A DNA stretch of 64,000 nt. Source: Methylobacterium sp. 77 (lineage in GTDB: Bacteria > Pseudomonadota > Alphaproteobacteria > Rhizobiales > Beijerinckiaceae). A program made the position numbers and the translations under genes. The DNA lies in assembly GCF_000372825.1 (NCBI RefSeq), contig NZ_KB910516.1, forward strand, positions 2,264,011-2,328,010, written 5' to 3'. This document shows positions 38,827 through 47,041 of this stretch, one piece after another; position 1 is the stretch's first letter, and the number at the start of each line of letters is the position of its first letter. The notes under the pieces were generated by a model that ran no database searches, had not been told where the DNA came from, and was given only the letters and a program-made list of their open reading frames with translations.

Positions 38827-39069
38827 CCCCGCTCTCCACGGGGGACGCAGCTTAAAGCAACGACGAACGGGCTTTTTTGGTCTCGTCGGCCCTCCAAAGG
38901 CCGGCACCGAAGAGGCTTGTTTCTCTTTGCCCGGCGTGCGGTGGGGATCCCCCTTCCAATCCACGGCAGCTTCCGGGTGCTGATGCGCCCGCGGTCGACG
39001 ACGTGTCTCCACAGCACGTCGCGTGTCGCGTCGCATCGCCCCCAGACGCCGGACGGCTCGTCGCCGTCC
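38827..39069 (+). promoter_or_regulatory. Structured 5' leader candidate before the decarboxylase
   Basis: The gap of about 745 bases upstream of the decarboxylase holds a series of stems in its last 300 bases: CCCCG/CGGGG (38827-38843), an irregular CCCGG...CCGGG hairpin enclosing GTGGGGAT/AATCCAC (38930-38977), CGACGTG/CACGTCG (38999-39021) and GGACGG/CCGTCC (39051-39069). A GGGCTTTTTT tract lies at 38868-38877. Alphaproteobacterial ornithine decarboxylase genes are known to carry the conserved speF leader RNA; whether this is that element needs a covariance-model search. The earlier part (38383-38820) shows nothing clear. Confidence 0.4.
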
Positions 39070-39128
39070 TGACATTCGACAGCGCGCCCCATGGACGGGC
39101 GCTCGCGAACCTGTGGGTTGGAACGACC

Positions 39129-40295
39129 ATGACCGATCGTATCCGCGATTTCCTGCGCGCACGCCGCGACATGGGCCAGGACGAAGGCCCGGTGATGGTG
39201 CTCGACCTCGATGTCGTGCGCGACAACTACACCGCCTTCGCCCGCGCCCTGCCCGATACCCGCGTGTTCTACGCCGTGAAGGCGAACCCGGCGCCGGAGG
39301 TGCTGCGCCTGCTCGCCGAGATGGGCTCCTGCTTCGACACGGCCTCCGTGGTCGAGGTCGAGATGGCGCTCGCCGCCGGCGCCACCGCCGACCGCGTCTC
39401 CTTCGGCAACACCATCAAGAAGGAGCGCTGCATCGGCCGCGCGCTCAAGCTCGGCGTGCGCCTGTTCGCCGTCGATTGCGAGGCCGAGGTCGAGAAGATC
39501 GCCCGCGCCGCCGATGCGGTCGGGATCGAGGCCGGCGAGGTCCAGGTGTTCTGCCGCATCCTCTGCGACGGCGCGGGCGCCGAATGGCCGCTGTCGCGCA
39601 AGTTCGGCTGCGTGCCGGAGATGGCCGTCGACGTCCTCGAACATGCCTGCCGCCAGGGCCTGCATGCCTACGGCGTGTCGTTCCATGTCGGCTCGCAACA
39701 GGGCAACACGGAAGCCTGGGACGGGGCGCTCGCCTCCGCTTCCACGATCTTCCGCGAATGCGCCGATCGCGGCATCGCCCTGTCGATGGTCAATCTCGGC
39801 GGCGGCTTCCCCACCAAGTACCTCAAGGCGGTGCCCGGCGTGGAATCCTACGGCGACGCGATCTTCCGCGCGCTCACCAAGCATTTCGGCAACCAGCTGC
39901 CCGAGACCATCATCGAGCCGGGTCGCGGCATGGTCGGCAATGCCGGCGTGATCGAGGCCGAGGTGATCCTGGTCTCGAAGAAGTCCGATGCCGAGGACGA
40001 GATCCGCTGGGTCTATCTCGATATCGGCAAGTTCGGCGGCCTCGCCGAGACCATGGACGAGTCGATCCGCTACGCGATCCGCACCGATCACGACGAGGAT
40101 CGCATGGCGCCGTGCGTGCTCGCCGGGCCGACCTGCGATTCCGCTGACGTGCTCTACGAGAAGGCGCCCTACCCGCTGCCGATCTCGCTCTCCATCGGCG
40201 ACAAGGTGCTGATCGAGGGGGCCGGGGCCTACACCACCACCTATGCGGCGGTGGCGTTCAACGGCTTCCCGCCCCTCCAGCAATACGTCATCTGA
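39129..40295 (+). CDS. Ornithine/lysine decarboxylase (fold type III PLP)
   Basis: A 388-residue alanine-racemase-fold decarboxylase that makes putrescine from ornithine (or cadaverine from lysine). The PLP lysine is in VFYAVKANPAPEVL, the glycine-rich PLP phosphate loop in NLGGGFPTKY, EPGRGMVGNAG follows, and the catalytic cysteine is in AGPTCDSADVLYEK. The ATG at 39129 is chosen by family length; the frame is open further upstream through the leader. Homospermidine synthase two genes downstream would use its product, so the region is a polyamine module. Confidence 0.92.
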   Translation: MTDRIRDFLRARRDMGQDEGPVMVLDLDVVRDNYTAFARALPDTRVFYAVKANPAPEVLRLLAEMGSCFDTASVVEVEMALAAGATADRVSFGNTIKKERCIGRALKLGVRLFAVDCEAEVEKIARAADAVGIEAGEVQVFCRILCDGAGAEWPLSRKFGCVPEMAVDVLEHACRQGLHAYGVSFHVGSQQGNTEAWDGALASASTIFRECADRGIALSMVNLGGGFPTKYLKAVPGVESYGDAIFRALTKHFGNQLPETIIEPGRGMVGNAGVIEAEVILVSKKSDAEDEIRWVYLDIGKFGGLAETMDESIRYAIRTDHDEDRMAPCVLAGPTCDSADVLYEKAPYPLPISLSIGDKVLIEGAGAYTTTYAAVAFNGFPPLQQYVI

Positions 40296-40405
40296 CCTCG
40301 ATCCGATCGAGGAACGAGCACCGTGCCGTCCCGATCCGCAGGCGTGGAGCCGCCTGCGGAGACGGCAATTGAGTTACCCGCCAGGACCTGGGAGAGGGCG
40401 CGGCC

Positions 40406-40951
40406 TTGATCGAGATTCGTGACGAACGGCCGACCGATATTTCGGCTCGGGAGCTGTTGCTCGATACCTGTTTCGGCCCCGCGCGATACCTCAAGACGTC
40501 CGAGCGCCTGCGCGAGGGCCGTCTGCCCGTGCCCGGCCTGTCGCTGACGGCCGAGCTGAGCGGTCGCGTCGTCGGCACCGTCCGCCTCTGGCACGTGGAG
40601 GCCGGTCCAGGCCGGCCGGCCCTGCTGCTCGGGCCCCTCGCCGTCGATCCACTGCTTCAGGGGCACGGTCTCGGCAGCACGCTGATGTGGGCTTCCATCG
40701 GGCGGGCTCGCGCCCTCGGCCACGGCGCCATCATCCTGGTGGGCGATGCGCCGTATTATGCCCGGTTCGGGTTTTCCCGCGAACTGATGGACGGTATTTC
40801 CCTGCCCGGCCCGTTCGAGCGGGCGAGGTTCCTTGGATTGAACCTGCGCAGGGGAAGCCTCGACGGTGCCGTCGGAACCCTCACCGCATCAGGCCTCCTC
40901 GAGGAGGCTGCCTGTCCGGTGGGGCTGGATGCGCGACGACATGCGGCGTGA
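40406..40951 (+). CDS. GNAT-family N-acetyltransferase (YhbS-like)
   Basis: A 181-residue acetyltransferase. MIEIRDERPTDISARELLLD at the N-terminus, acetyl-CoA loop LLQGHGLGSTLMWASIGRA, and VGDAPYYARFGFSRELMDG are the YhbS-type pattern. Start is a TTG at 40406 preceded by GGGAGAGGG. It lies between the decarboxylase and homospermidine synthase; polyamine acetylation is conceivable, but the family also acts on many other substrates. Confidence 0.82.
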   Translation: MIEIRDERPTDISARELLLDTCFGPARYLKTSERLREGRLPVPGLSLTAELSGRVVGTVRLWHVEAGPGRPALLLGPLAVDPLLQGHGLGSTLMWASIGRARALGHGAIILVGDAPYYARFGFSRELMDGISLPGPFERARFLGLNLRRGSLDGAVGTLTASGLLEEAACPVGLDARRHAA

Positions 40952-40954
40952 TCG

Positions 40955-41122
40955 CTAGATCGCGGTGTGTATGTTGGCCTGATCGCAACGGCGGCGGAAG
41001 GCGGCGTCGTGCTGGCGGCGAACGGCGCGGATCAGGGCGGCCGCAAGGGTGATGACGCCGGGGTCGCGATCGATCGGCTCGTCGGCCTGAGCAGGTGTGC
41101 TGGATACGAAGAAGGATAACAT
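40955..41122 (-). CDS. Small hypothetical protein
   Basis: A 55-residue protein, MLSFFVSSTPAQADEPIDRD at the start and VITLAAALIRAVRRQHDAAF in the middle. GGAG lies five bases before ATG 41122, which decides the start over longer in-frame options. No family. It ends four bases from the stop of the convergent GNAT gene. Confidence 0.5.
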   Translation of the reverse strand: MLSFFVSSTPAQADEPIDRDPGVITLAAALIRAVRRQHDAAFRRRCDQANIHTAI

Positions 41123-41450
41123 GGGAACTCCGTCTTTCGGCGTTCGTGTGTTTTCCATCCCTATAGTTGATGTTCTCGTATTTGTTGCAGTGCAATATCG
41201 GCGCGTCGATCATCGACCGCAATGGCGCTGAACGGGATGGCGACCTGCGTCTGATTCATGCGTCGACGAAACCGTTCTTTAACCGTCGGTGGGGTCGCCC
41301 CCACCGCGATACGATGCATGGTCGGAGCCGATACGGTTGACCGCGCGCGTTCAAGCGGCCACTAGCCCGTCGCCTGACCGTCATTTCCGCCGACTAAGGA
41401 CGTGCCTCGCTCGTTGAGTTCGAGTGGGGCCGAGAAGAAGGATTGCCCGC
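41123..41450. other. Intergenic region upstream of homospermidine synthase
   Basis: A 328-base gene-free stretch. CGGTGGGG (41287-41294) and CCCCACCG (41299-41306) form a perfect 8-bp stem with loop TCGC, about 145 bases before the start of homospermidine synthase. No U-run follows. The left end (41150-41200) is AT-richer and could hold the promoter of the small minus-strand gene. Nothing else is recognisable. Confidence 0.4.
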
Positions 41451-42896
41451 ATGACCGAAGCCGCCACCACCTGGCCCGTCCATGGCCGCATCAGCGGTCC
41501 CATCGTGATGATCGGCTTCGGCTCGATCGGCCGCGGCACCCTGCCGCTCATCGAGCGCCATTTCGAGTACGACAAGGCCCGCTTCACCGTGGTCGAGCCC
41601 TCGGACGCGCACAAGTCGCTGGCCGACCAGCACGGCCTGCGCTTCGAGCAGGTGGCGCTGACCAAGGAGAACTACCGCGAGGTCCTCACCCCCCTCCTCA
41701 CCGAGGGCGGCGGCCAGGGCTTCTGCGTCAACGTCTCGGTCGACACCTATTCCCGCGCCATCATGGAACTGTGCCGTGAACTCGGCGCCTTCTACATCGA
41801 CACCGTAGCCGAGCCCTGGCCCGGCTTCTATTTCGACAAGTCCAAGGGCCAGGGCGACCGCACCAACTACGCGCTTCGCCAGGACATCCTCGACGCGCGC
41901 AGCGCCAGCCCCGGCGGCACCACCGCCGTGTCGTGCTGCGGCGCCAATCCCGGCATGGTCTCCTGGTTCGTGAAACAGGGTCTCCTCAACGTCGCCGCCG
42001 ATCTCGGCCTGACCACGGCCGAGCCCAAGACCCGCGCCGAGTGGGCCGCCCTCATGCGCGAAGTCGGCGTCAAGGGCATCCATATCGCCGAGCGCGATAC
42101 CCAGCGCGCCAAGGGCCCCAAGCCCATGGGCGTGTTCGTCAACACCTGGTCGGTGGAAGGCTTCGTCTCCGAGGGCAACCAGCCGGCCGAGCTCGGCTGG
42201 GGCACCCACGAGACCTGGCGCCCGGATAATGCCCGCGACCAGGAGAAGGGCTCGCGCTGCGCGATCTACCTGCTCCAGCCCGGTGCCGACACGCGCGTGC
42301 GATCCTGGACGCCCACCGCGCAAAGCCAGTTCGGCTTCCTCGTGACCCATAACGAGGCCGTCTCGATCTCCGATTACTACACGGTGCTGGAGGGCGAGCG
42401 CGCCGCCTACCGCCCGACCTGCCACTACGCCTACCACCCCTGCAACGACGCCGTGCTCTCGCTGCACGAGATGTTCGGCAAGGCGGCAGCGGTGCAGGAG
42501 AAGCACCACATCCTCGACGAGAACGAGATCGTCGACGGGATCGACGAACTCGGCGTGCTGCTCTACGGCCACGAGAAGAACGCCTACTGGTTCGGCTCGC
42601 AGCTCTCCATCGAGGAGACCCGCCGTATCGCGCCCTACCAGAACGCCACCGGCCTTCAGGTGACCTCGGCGGTCCTCGCGGGCATGGTCTGGGCGCTGGA
42701 GAACCCGGAGGCCGGCATCGTCGAGGCCGACGAGATGGACTTCCGCCGCTGCCTCGAAGTGCAGATGCCGTATCTCGGCCCGGTCGTCGGCGTCTACACC
42801 GACTGGACCCCGCTCGCTGGCCGCCCCGGCCTGTTCGCCGAGAACATCGACGAGACCGATCCTTGGCAGTTCCGCAACGTCCTCGTCCAGAGCTGA
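41451..42896 (+). CDS. hss: Homospermidine synthase
   Basis: A 481-residue bacterial homospermidine synthase, which condenses two putrescines (or putrescine and spermidine) to sym-homospermidine using bound NAD. The Rossmann motif is IVMIGFGSIGRGTLPLIER. Family blocks include YIDTVAEPWPGFYFD, VSCCGANPGMVSWFVKQGLL, ERDTQRAKGPKPMGVFVNTW and GTHETWRPDNARDQEKGSRC. GAAGAAGGA precedes ATG 41451. With the upstream decarboxylase it provides the homospermidine route typical of Hyphomicrobiales. Confidence 0.95.
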   Translation: MTEAATTWPVHGRISGPIVMIGFGSIGRGTLPLIERHFEYDKARFTVVEPSDAHKSLADQHGLRFEQVALTKENYREVLTPLLTEGGGQGFCVNVSVDTYSRAIMELCRELGAFYIDTVAEPWPGFYFDKSKGQGDRTNYALRQDILDARSASPGGTTAVSCCGANPGMVSWFVKQGLLNVAADLGLTTAEPKTRAEWAALMREVGVKGIHIAERDTQRAKGPKPMGVFVNTWSVEGFVSEGNQPAELGWGTHETWRPDNARDQEKGSRCAIYLLQPGADTRVRSWTPTAQSQFGFLVTHNEAVSISDYYTVLEGERAAYRPTCHYAYHPCNDAVLSLHEMFGKAAAVQEKHHILDENEIVDGIDELGVLLYGHEKNAYWFGSQLSIEETRRIAPYQNATGLQVTSAVLAGMVWALENPEAGIVEADEMDFRRCLEVQMPYLGPVVGVYTDWTPLAGRPGLFAENIDETDPWQFRNVLVQS

Positions 42897-42903
42897 GACG
42901 TCT

Positions 42904-42931
42904 GGGCCGTCCGCGCCATCGCGGGCGGCCC
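42904..42931 (+). terminator. Hairpin after homospermidine synthase
   Basis: GGGCCGTCCGC and GCGGGCGGCCC form an 11-bp stem with one wobble and a six-base loop, starting seven bases after the stop. No U-run follows, so it is a likely 3'-end hairpin rather than a textbook terminator. Confidence 0.5.
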
Positions 42932-43075
42932 GCGCCGCATCCGGAATGTGAGGCCGCGCGTCGCCCGACGCTGTCCTCCCGGATATCGGCACGATAGGCC
43001 GGTCCATGCAGCGCATGGATGTTGCAGGTGGCGGGCGGGATGGTAGCATCCCGTCTCCGACCGAGAGCATCCGCC

Positions 43076-43642
43076 ATGGCCGTCGCCGCGCGCCGCGATT
43101 CCCGCATGAACGTCGCCGAATACCGCCTCTGGGTCGAGAACCGGCCCGACGATGAGCGCTGGGAACTGCTCGACGGTCTTGCGGTGCTGATGTCGCCGCC
43201 GCGCGAGCGCCATCAGACCATCGTCGCGAACCTGATCAGACGGCTCGGCGACCTCGCCGATCACAAAGGCTGCCGGGCGCTGCCCGGCCTCGCCATCCTC
43301 AGCGCGGCGATGGATGATTTTGCGCCGATCCCCGATGTGGTGGTGCGCTGCGGCCCTCTCCTGCCGGATGGTTACGCCTCCGATCCGATCTTGGTGGCGG
43401 AGGTGCTGTCGAAGAGCACCATGAGCCTCGACCGCGGGCGCAAGACCGATTTCTACCGGTCCGTACCGAGTCTTCGCACGTTCCTGCTCGTGTCGCAGGA
43501 CGAGGTCAGGATCGAGGCCTGGCGCCGGCTCGATGCCGGCGATTGGGCGGTCGACGCGCTTTATCGTGACGATCTTCTCGATCTGCCCGAACTCGGCGGA
43601 AGCGTCTCCGTTCGCGATCCCTATATGAACGTCCCCATCTGA
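43076..43642 (+). CDS. Uma2-family (DUF820) putative endonuclease
   Basis: A 188-residue PD-(D/E)xK-fold protein. DDERWELLDGLAVLMSPPRE is the family N-terminal block. The nuclease core is visible as DFAPIPDVVVRCG (first acidic residue), LVAEVLSKST (second), and DRGRKTDFYRSVPSLRTFLL with the lysine. Such proteins are abundant in cyanobacteria and some alphaproteobacteria; biological targets are unknown. It stands alone between homospermidine synthase and an Smr-like gene, with no obvious mobile borders. Confidence 0.85.
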   Translation: MAVAARRDSRMNVAEYRLWVENRPDDERWELLDGLAVLMSPPRERHQTIVANLIRRLGDLADHKGCRALPGLAILSAAMDDFAPIPDVVVRCGPLLPDGYASDPILVAEVLSKSTMSLDRGRKTDFYRSVPSLRTFLLVSQDEVRIEAWRRLDAGDWAVDALYRDDLLDLPELGGSVSVRDPYMNVPI

Positions 43643-43682
43643 GCCTTCGCTACCCCGGAACCCGTCGATTCAGGTCCTGCCC

Positions 43683-44024
43683 TTGCCCCATTTCGAAGAC
43701 TTCTATGCCGACAAGCTCCGTGGCTCCCTCGGGGTCACCGATGCGGAATCCGTGCTCGACCTGCGCGGCACCAACCGCCCGACGGCCGAGGCATCCCTGA
43801 ACGACATGCTCGAACGCAGCCGCTTCGGCAAAGGCAAGACCGTGGCGATCCGCTTCGATCCGCCGCCGGAAGGCGGTGGCGAGACCCTGTTCCAGCCCAT
43901 CGGCCGCCTGCTGCTCGACGCCAAGCGCAAGGGCATCGTCGACCGGCTCCAGACCCTTCCGGCCGGTGACGGCCTCGGTTTCTACGTCGCCCTCGCCGGC
44001 AAGGCGACGCGCAGCGCGGAATAG
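43683..44024 (+). CDS. Small Smr-like (DLRG-motif) conserved protein
   Basis: A 113-residue protein. SVLDLRGTNRPTAEASLNDML carries the LDLRG-xx-x-EA pattern of Smr/MutS2 C-terminal domains, but the usual later TGxG loop is not clear (PAGDGLGFYVAL may be its counterpart). Start is a TTG at 43683; no in-frame ATG fits. Nucleic-acid cleavage or binding is possible if the Smr call is right. Confidence 0.55.
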   Translation: MPHFEDFYADKLRGSLGVTDAESVLDLRGTNRPTAEASLNDMLERSRFGKGKTVAIRFDPPPEGGGETLFQPIGRLLLDAKRKGIVDRLQTLPAGDGLGFYVALAGKATRSAE

Positions 44025-44138
44025 GGCGCCAGCACCTCGCGCCGGCAAAGAATAGCGCTACGGCGCAGGAGCGGATTCCCGTCATCTGGCGTTGGGATGC
44101 CACGGCACGCTCGGCCGGCTGGTGGTGAAGGTCTCCTC

Positions 44139-44990
44139 GTGAAGCGTCTCGGCCGGAACACCATCGAGCGTCTCGCCCGCATGGGCTTCGGTGCCCGCGG
44201 CATCGTCTATTGCATCGTCGGCGGCCTCGCCCTGCTCGCGGCGCTCGGGCGGGGCGGCAGCACCGGCGACAGTGAGAGCGCGATCCGGTGGGTCTTCCTC
44301 GGCCCGTTCGGGGCGATCCTGGTCGGCCTCATCGCCCTCGGCCTGTTCGGCTTCGCGACTTGGCGCCTCGTCGAATCGATCACCGATGCGGATCGTAACG
44401 GCACGTCCGCGAAGGGTCTGGTCATTCGCGCGGCCAGTTTCGGCAGCGGCATCGTCGCGGCCGGCCTCGGCATCACGGCGGCGAGCCTCGCCCTCGGCCT
44501 CGGCCGGCGCGCCAGCGGCGGTGACGGGGGATTGCAGGACTGGACGGCGTGGCTTCTGGACAAGCCGTTCGGCCCCTGGCTCGTCGGACTGGTCGGCCTC
44601 GGGATCGTTGGCGGCGGGATCGCCTTCCTGGTCAAGGCCGCCAAGGGCAAGGTCACCGAAAGGCTCTCCCTCGACGAGGCGCATTGCCGGTGGGTCAAGC
44701 CCCTCGGCCAATTCGGCTATGCCGCGCGCGGGATCGCCTTCCTCATCATCGGCGGCTTCGTCGTGGTCGCGGCCTGGTATCAGGCCTCCTCCGAGGTGAA
44801 GGGCCTCGCCGGGGCCTTCTCCGCGTTGCGGGCCCAGCCCTACGGATCCCTCCTCCTCGGCATCGTCGCGGCGGGCCATCTCGCCTTCGGTGTCTTCGGC
44901 CTGATCCAGGCGCGATACAGGCGCATCGACGCGCCGGATCTCGACGAGACCGACGATGCGGTCATGCGCGCGGTGCGGTCCCTGAACTGA
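44139..44990 (+). CDS. DUF1206 integral membrane protein
   Basis: A 283-residue membrane protein with the DUF1206 repeat: three copies of a pair of transmembrane helices, each introduced by ARxGFxARGIVYCIVG (GFGARGIVYCIVGGLALLAA, FGYAARGIAFLIIGGFVVVA and a middle copy around AASFGSGIVAAGLG). GAAGG precedes GTG 44139, chosen over an upstream start at 44097. Function of the family is unknown. Confidence 0.88.
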   Translation: MKRLGRNTIERLARMGFGARGIVYCIVGGLALLAALGRGGSTGDSESAIRWVFLGPFGAILVGLIALGLFGFATWRLVESITDADRNGTSAKGLVIRAASFGSGIVAAGLGITAASLALGLGRRASGGDGGLQDWTAWLLDKPFGPWLVGLVGLGIVGGGIAFLVKAAKGKVTERLSLDEAHCRWVKPLGQFGYAARGIAFLIIGGFVVVAAWYQASSEVKGLAGAFSALRAQPYGSLLLGIVAAGHLAFGVFGLIQARYRRIDAPDLDETDDAVMRAVRSLN

Positions 44991-45066
44991 TCTCCACGCT
45001 CGGGCATTGCAGGATGCGTTGACAGAAGGGCATTCCGTCGCCGATACCGCGCCCGGCCCGGAGCCC

Positions 45067-47028
45067 ATGCAGCAGCGCACGTACAAGACGGCGGTGATGG
45101 TGGTCCACGATTGCGTGGCGACCGTCCTGGCCGTGACCCTCACCTTCATCTTCCGCTTCAACGGTGAGCTGCTCGCCGAGCGTCTGCACGCGCTCCCGAT
45201 CCTGCTGCCGCCGTTCATCGTCTACGCCGCCTTCGTCTACGGCCGGTTCAAGCTCTACCGGACCAAGTGGCGCTTCGCCTCGCTTCCCGACCTCGCCGGG
45301 ATCGTGCGCGCGGCGAGCGTCCTCGCCCTCAGCCTTCTGGTGGTCGATTACGTGCTCGTTTCGGCGAACATGTACGGCTTCTATTTCTTCGGGAAGATCG
45401 CCATCGCCCTGTACTGGGTGCTTCAGATCTTCCTGTTGGGCGGCACCCGGCTCGCCTTCCGCTACCTGAAATACACCCGCTCGCGGCAGAGCCACGCCCG
45501 CGCGGCCACGACCCCGACGCTGCTCTTAGGGCGCGGCACCGATATCGAGCTTCTCGTCCGCGCCATCGAATCCGGCTCCGTTCGGCGGCTCTCGGCCAAG
45601 GGCATCCTGTCGCCCCGCGCCGACGAGACCGGCCAGATCATGCGCGGCGTCCCCGTGCTCGGCGGATTCTCCGATCTCGAGCGCGTCGTCGCCACCCTCG
45701 CCGCGGAAGGGACCCCGGTGCGCCGCCTCGTGGCGGTGCCCAACGCCCTGACGCCGGATGCCGAGCCCGACGACCTGATCGCCCGCGCCCGCCGCCTCGG
45801 GCTTCCGCTCTCGCGGGTGACCAGTCTCGGCGAGGGGATGCGCGACGCCGAACTGGCGCCGCTGGAGATCGAGGACCTGCTGCTGCGGCCCACCGTCTCG
45901 ATCGACCGGCCGCGCCTCGAGCGCTTCCTCGCCGGCACCCGCGTCATCGTCACCGGCGGCGGCGGCTCGATCGGCTCAGAGATCGTCGCCCGCGCCGTGG
46001 CCTTCGGCGCAGCTTCGGTGCTCGTGGTCGAGAATTCCGAGCCGGCCCTGCACGGCATCCTGAGCCAGCCCGCCATCGCCGCCGCCGACGTCACCGGCGC
46101 CCTGTGCGACATCCGCGACCGCGAGCGCCTGCACGCGGTCTTCGCCGCCTTCCGGCCGGACTACGTCTTCCATGCCGCCGCCCTGAAACAGGTGCCCTAT
46201 CTCGAGCGGGACTGGTCCGAGGGCATCAAGACCAACGTGCTCGGCTCGATCAACGTGGCCGACGCGACCATCGCCGCCCGCGCCCGCGCCATGGTGATGA
46301 TCTCCACCGACAAGGCGATCGAGCCGGTATCGCAGCTCGGCGTCACCAAGCGCTTCGCCGAGATGGTGGCCCAGGCCCTCGATGCCGAGCAGGCGGCCGA
46401 CCCGCAGGACAAGCCGACCCGGCTGATTGCCGTGCGCTTCGGCAACGTGCTGGGCTCGGTCGGCTCGGTGGTGCCAGTGTTCAAGGCGCAGATCGCCCGC
46501 GGCGGCCCGCTGACGGTCACCGATTCGGAGATGGTGCGCTACTTCATGACCGTGCGCGAGGCGGCCGACCTCGTCCTGACCGCCGCCTCCCATGGCGACC
46601 GGGAGGGCCGCAACGTCGCCCTCCCCGCCTCCGGCACCGATCAGCGCGCGGCGGTCTATGTGCTCAAGATGGGCCAGCCGGTGCGTATCCTCGACCTCGC
46701 CGAGCGCATGATCCGGCTCGCCGGTTTCGAGCCCGGCGAGGATATCGACGTGGTCTTCACCGGCTCGCGGCCGGGCGAGCGCCTGAACGAGATCCTGTTC
46801 GCCCGTGAGGAGCCGCGTGTCGCCCTCGACGGGATCGACGGTGTCATGGCGGCCAAACCGGTCTTTGCCGACCGCACGGTGCTCGAAGGCTGGATCGAGG
46901 CCCTGAAACGGGCGGTGGAGAGCCATGACAGGGCCGCGGCCGACGCGGTGTTCGAGGTCGCGATCCCGGATTACCGCCACCGCGCGGCACGATCCGCCGA
47001 GCCGAAGCCTGTCCCGGCGATCGCTTAA
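45067..47028 (+). CDS. WbpM/CapD-type UDP-GlcNAc 4,6-dehydratase
   Basis: A 653-residue inner-membrane protein. Four transmembrane helices in the first ~140 residues, a central CoA-binding-like domain, then a C-terminal SDR domain with VIVTGGGGSIGSEIVARAVA, FHAAALKQVPYLE, MISTDKAIEPVSQLGVTKR and FTGSRPGERLNEIL. It makes UDP-4-keto-6-deoxy sugars for surface polysaccharide. The position of the catalytic Met/Tyr (normally MGxxK) is Leu here (LGVTK). ATG 45067 has GGAG upstream; a TTG at 45007 would add 20 residues. It is convergent with the epimerase and GT4 genes. Confidence 0.9.
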   Translation: MQQRTYKTAVMVVHDCVATVLAVTLTFIFRFNGELLAERLHALPILLPPFIVYAAFVYGRFKLYRTKWRFASLPDLAGIVRAASVLALSLLVVDYVLVSANMYGFYFFGKIAIALYWVLQIFLLGGTRLAFRYLKYTRSRQSHARAATTPTLLLGRGTDIELLVRAIESGSVRRLSAKGILSPRADETGQIMRGVPVLGGFSDLERVVATLAAEGTPVRRLVAVPNALTPDAEPDDLIARARRLGLPLSRVTSLGEGMRDAELAPLEIEDLLLRPTVSIDRPRLERFLAGTRVIVTGGGGSIGSEIVARAVAFGAASVLVVENSEPALHGILSQPAIAAADVTGALCDIRDRERLHAVFAAFRPDYVFHAAALKQVPYLERDWSEGIKTNVLGSINVADATIAARARAMVMISTDKAIEPVSQLGVTKRFAEMVAQALDAEQAADPQDKPTRLIAVRFGNVLGSVGSVVPVFKAQIARGGPLTVTDSEMVRYFMTVREAADLVLTAASHGDREGRNVALPASGTDQRAAVYVLKMGQPVRILDLAERMIRLAGFEPGEDIDVVFTGSRPGERLNEILFAREEPRVALDGIDGVMAAKPVFADRTVLEGWIEALKRAVESHDRAAADAVFEVAIPDYRHRAARSAEPKPVPAIA

Positions 47029-47041
47029 ACCCGGCGATCGC

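Noticed and set aside
38877..39128. N-terminal extension of the decarboxylase through the leader
   Set aside because: The frame is open, but the 84 extra residues show no similarity to the family and overlap perfect RNA stems.
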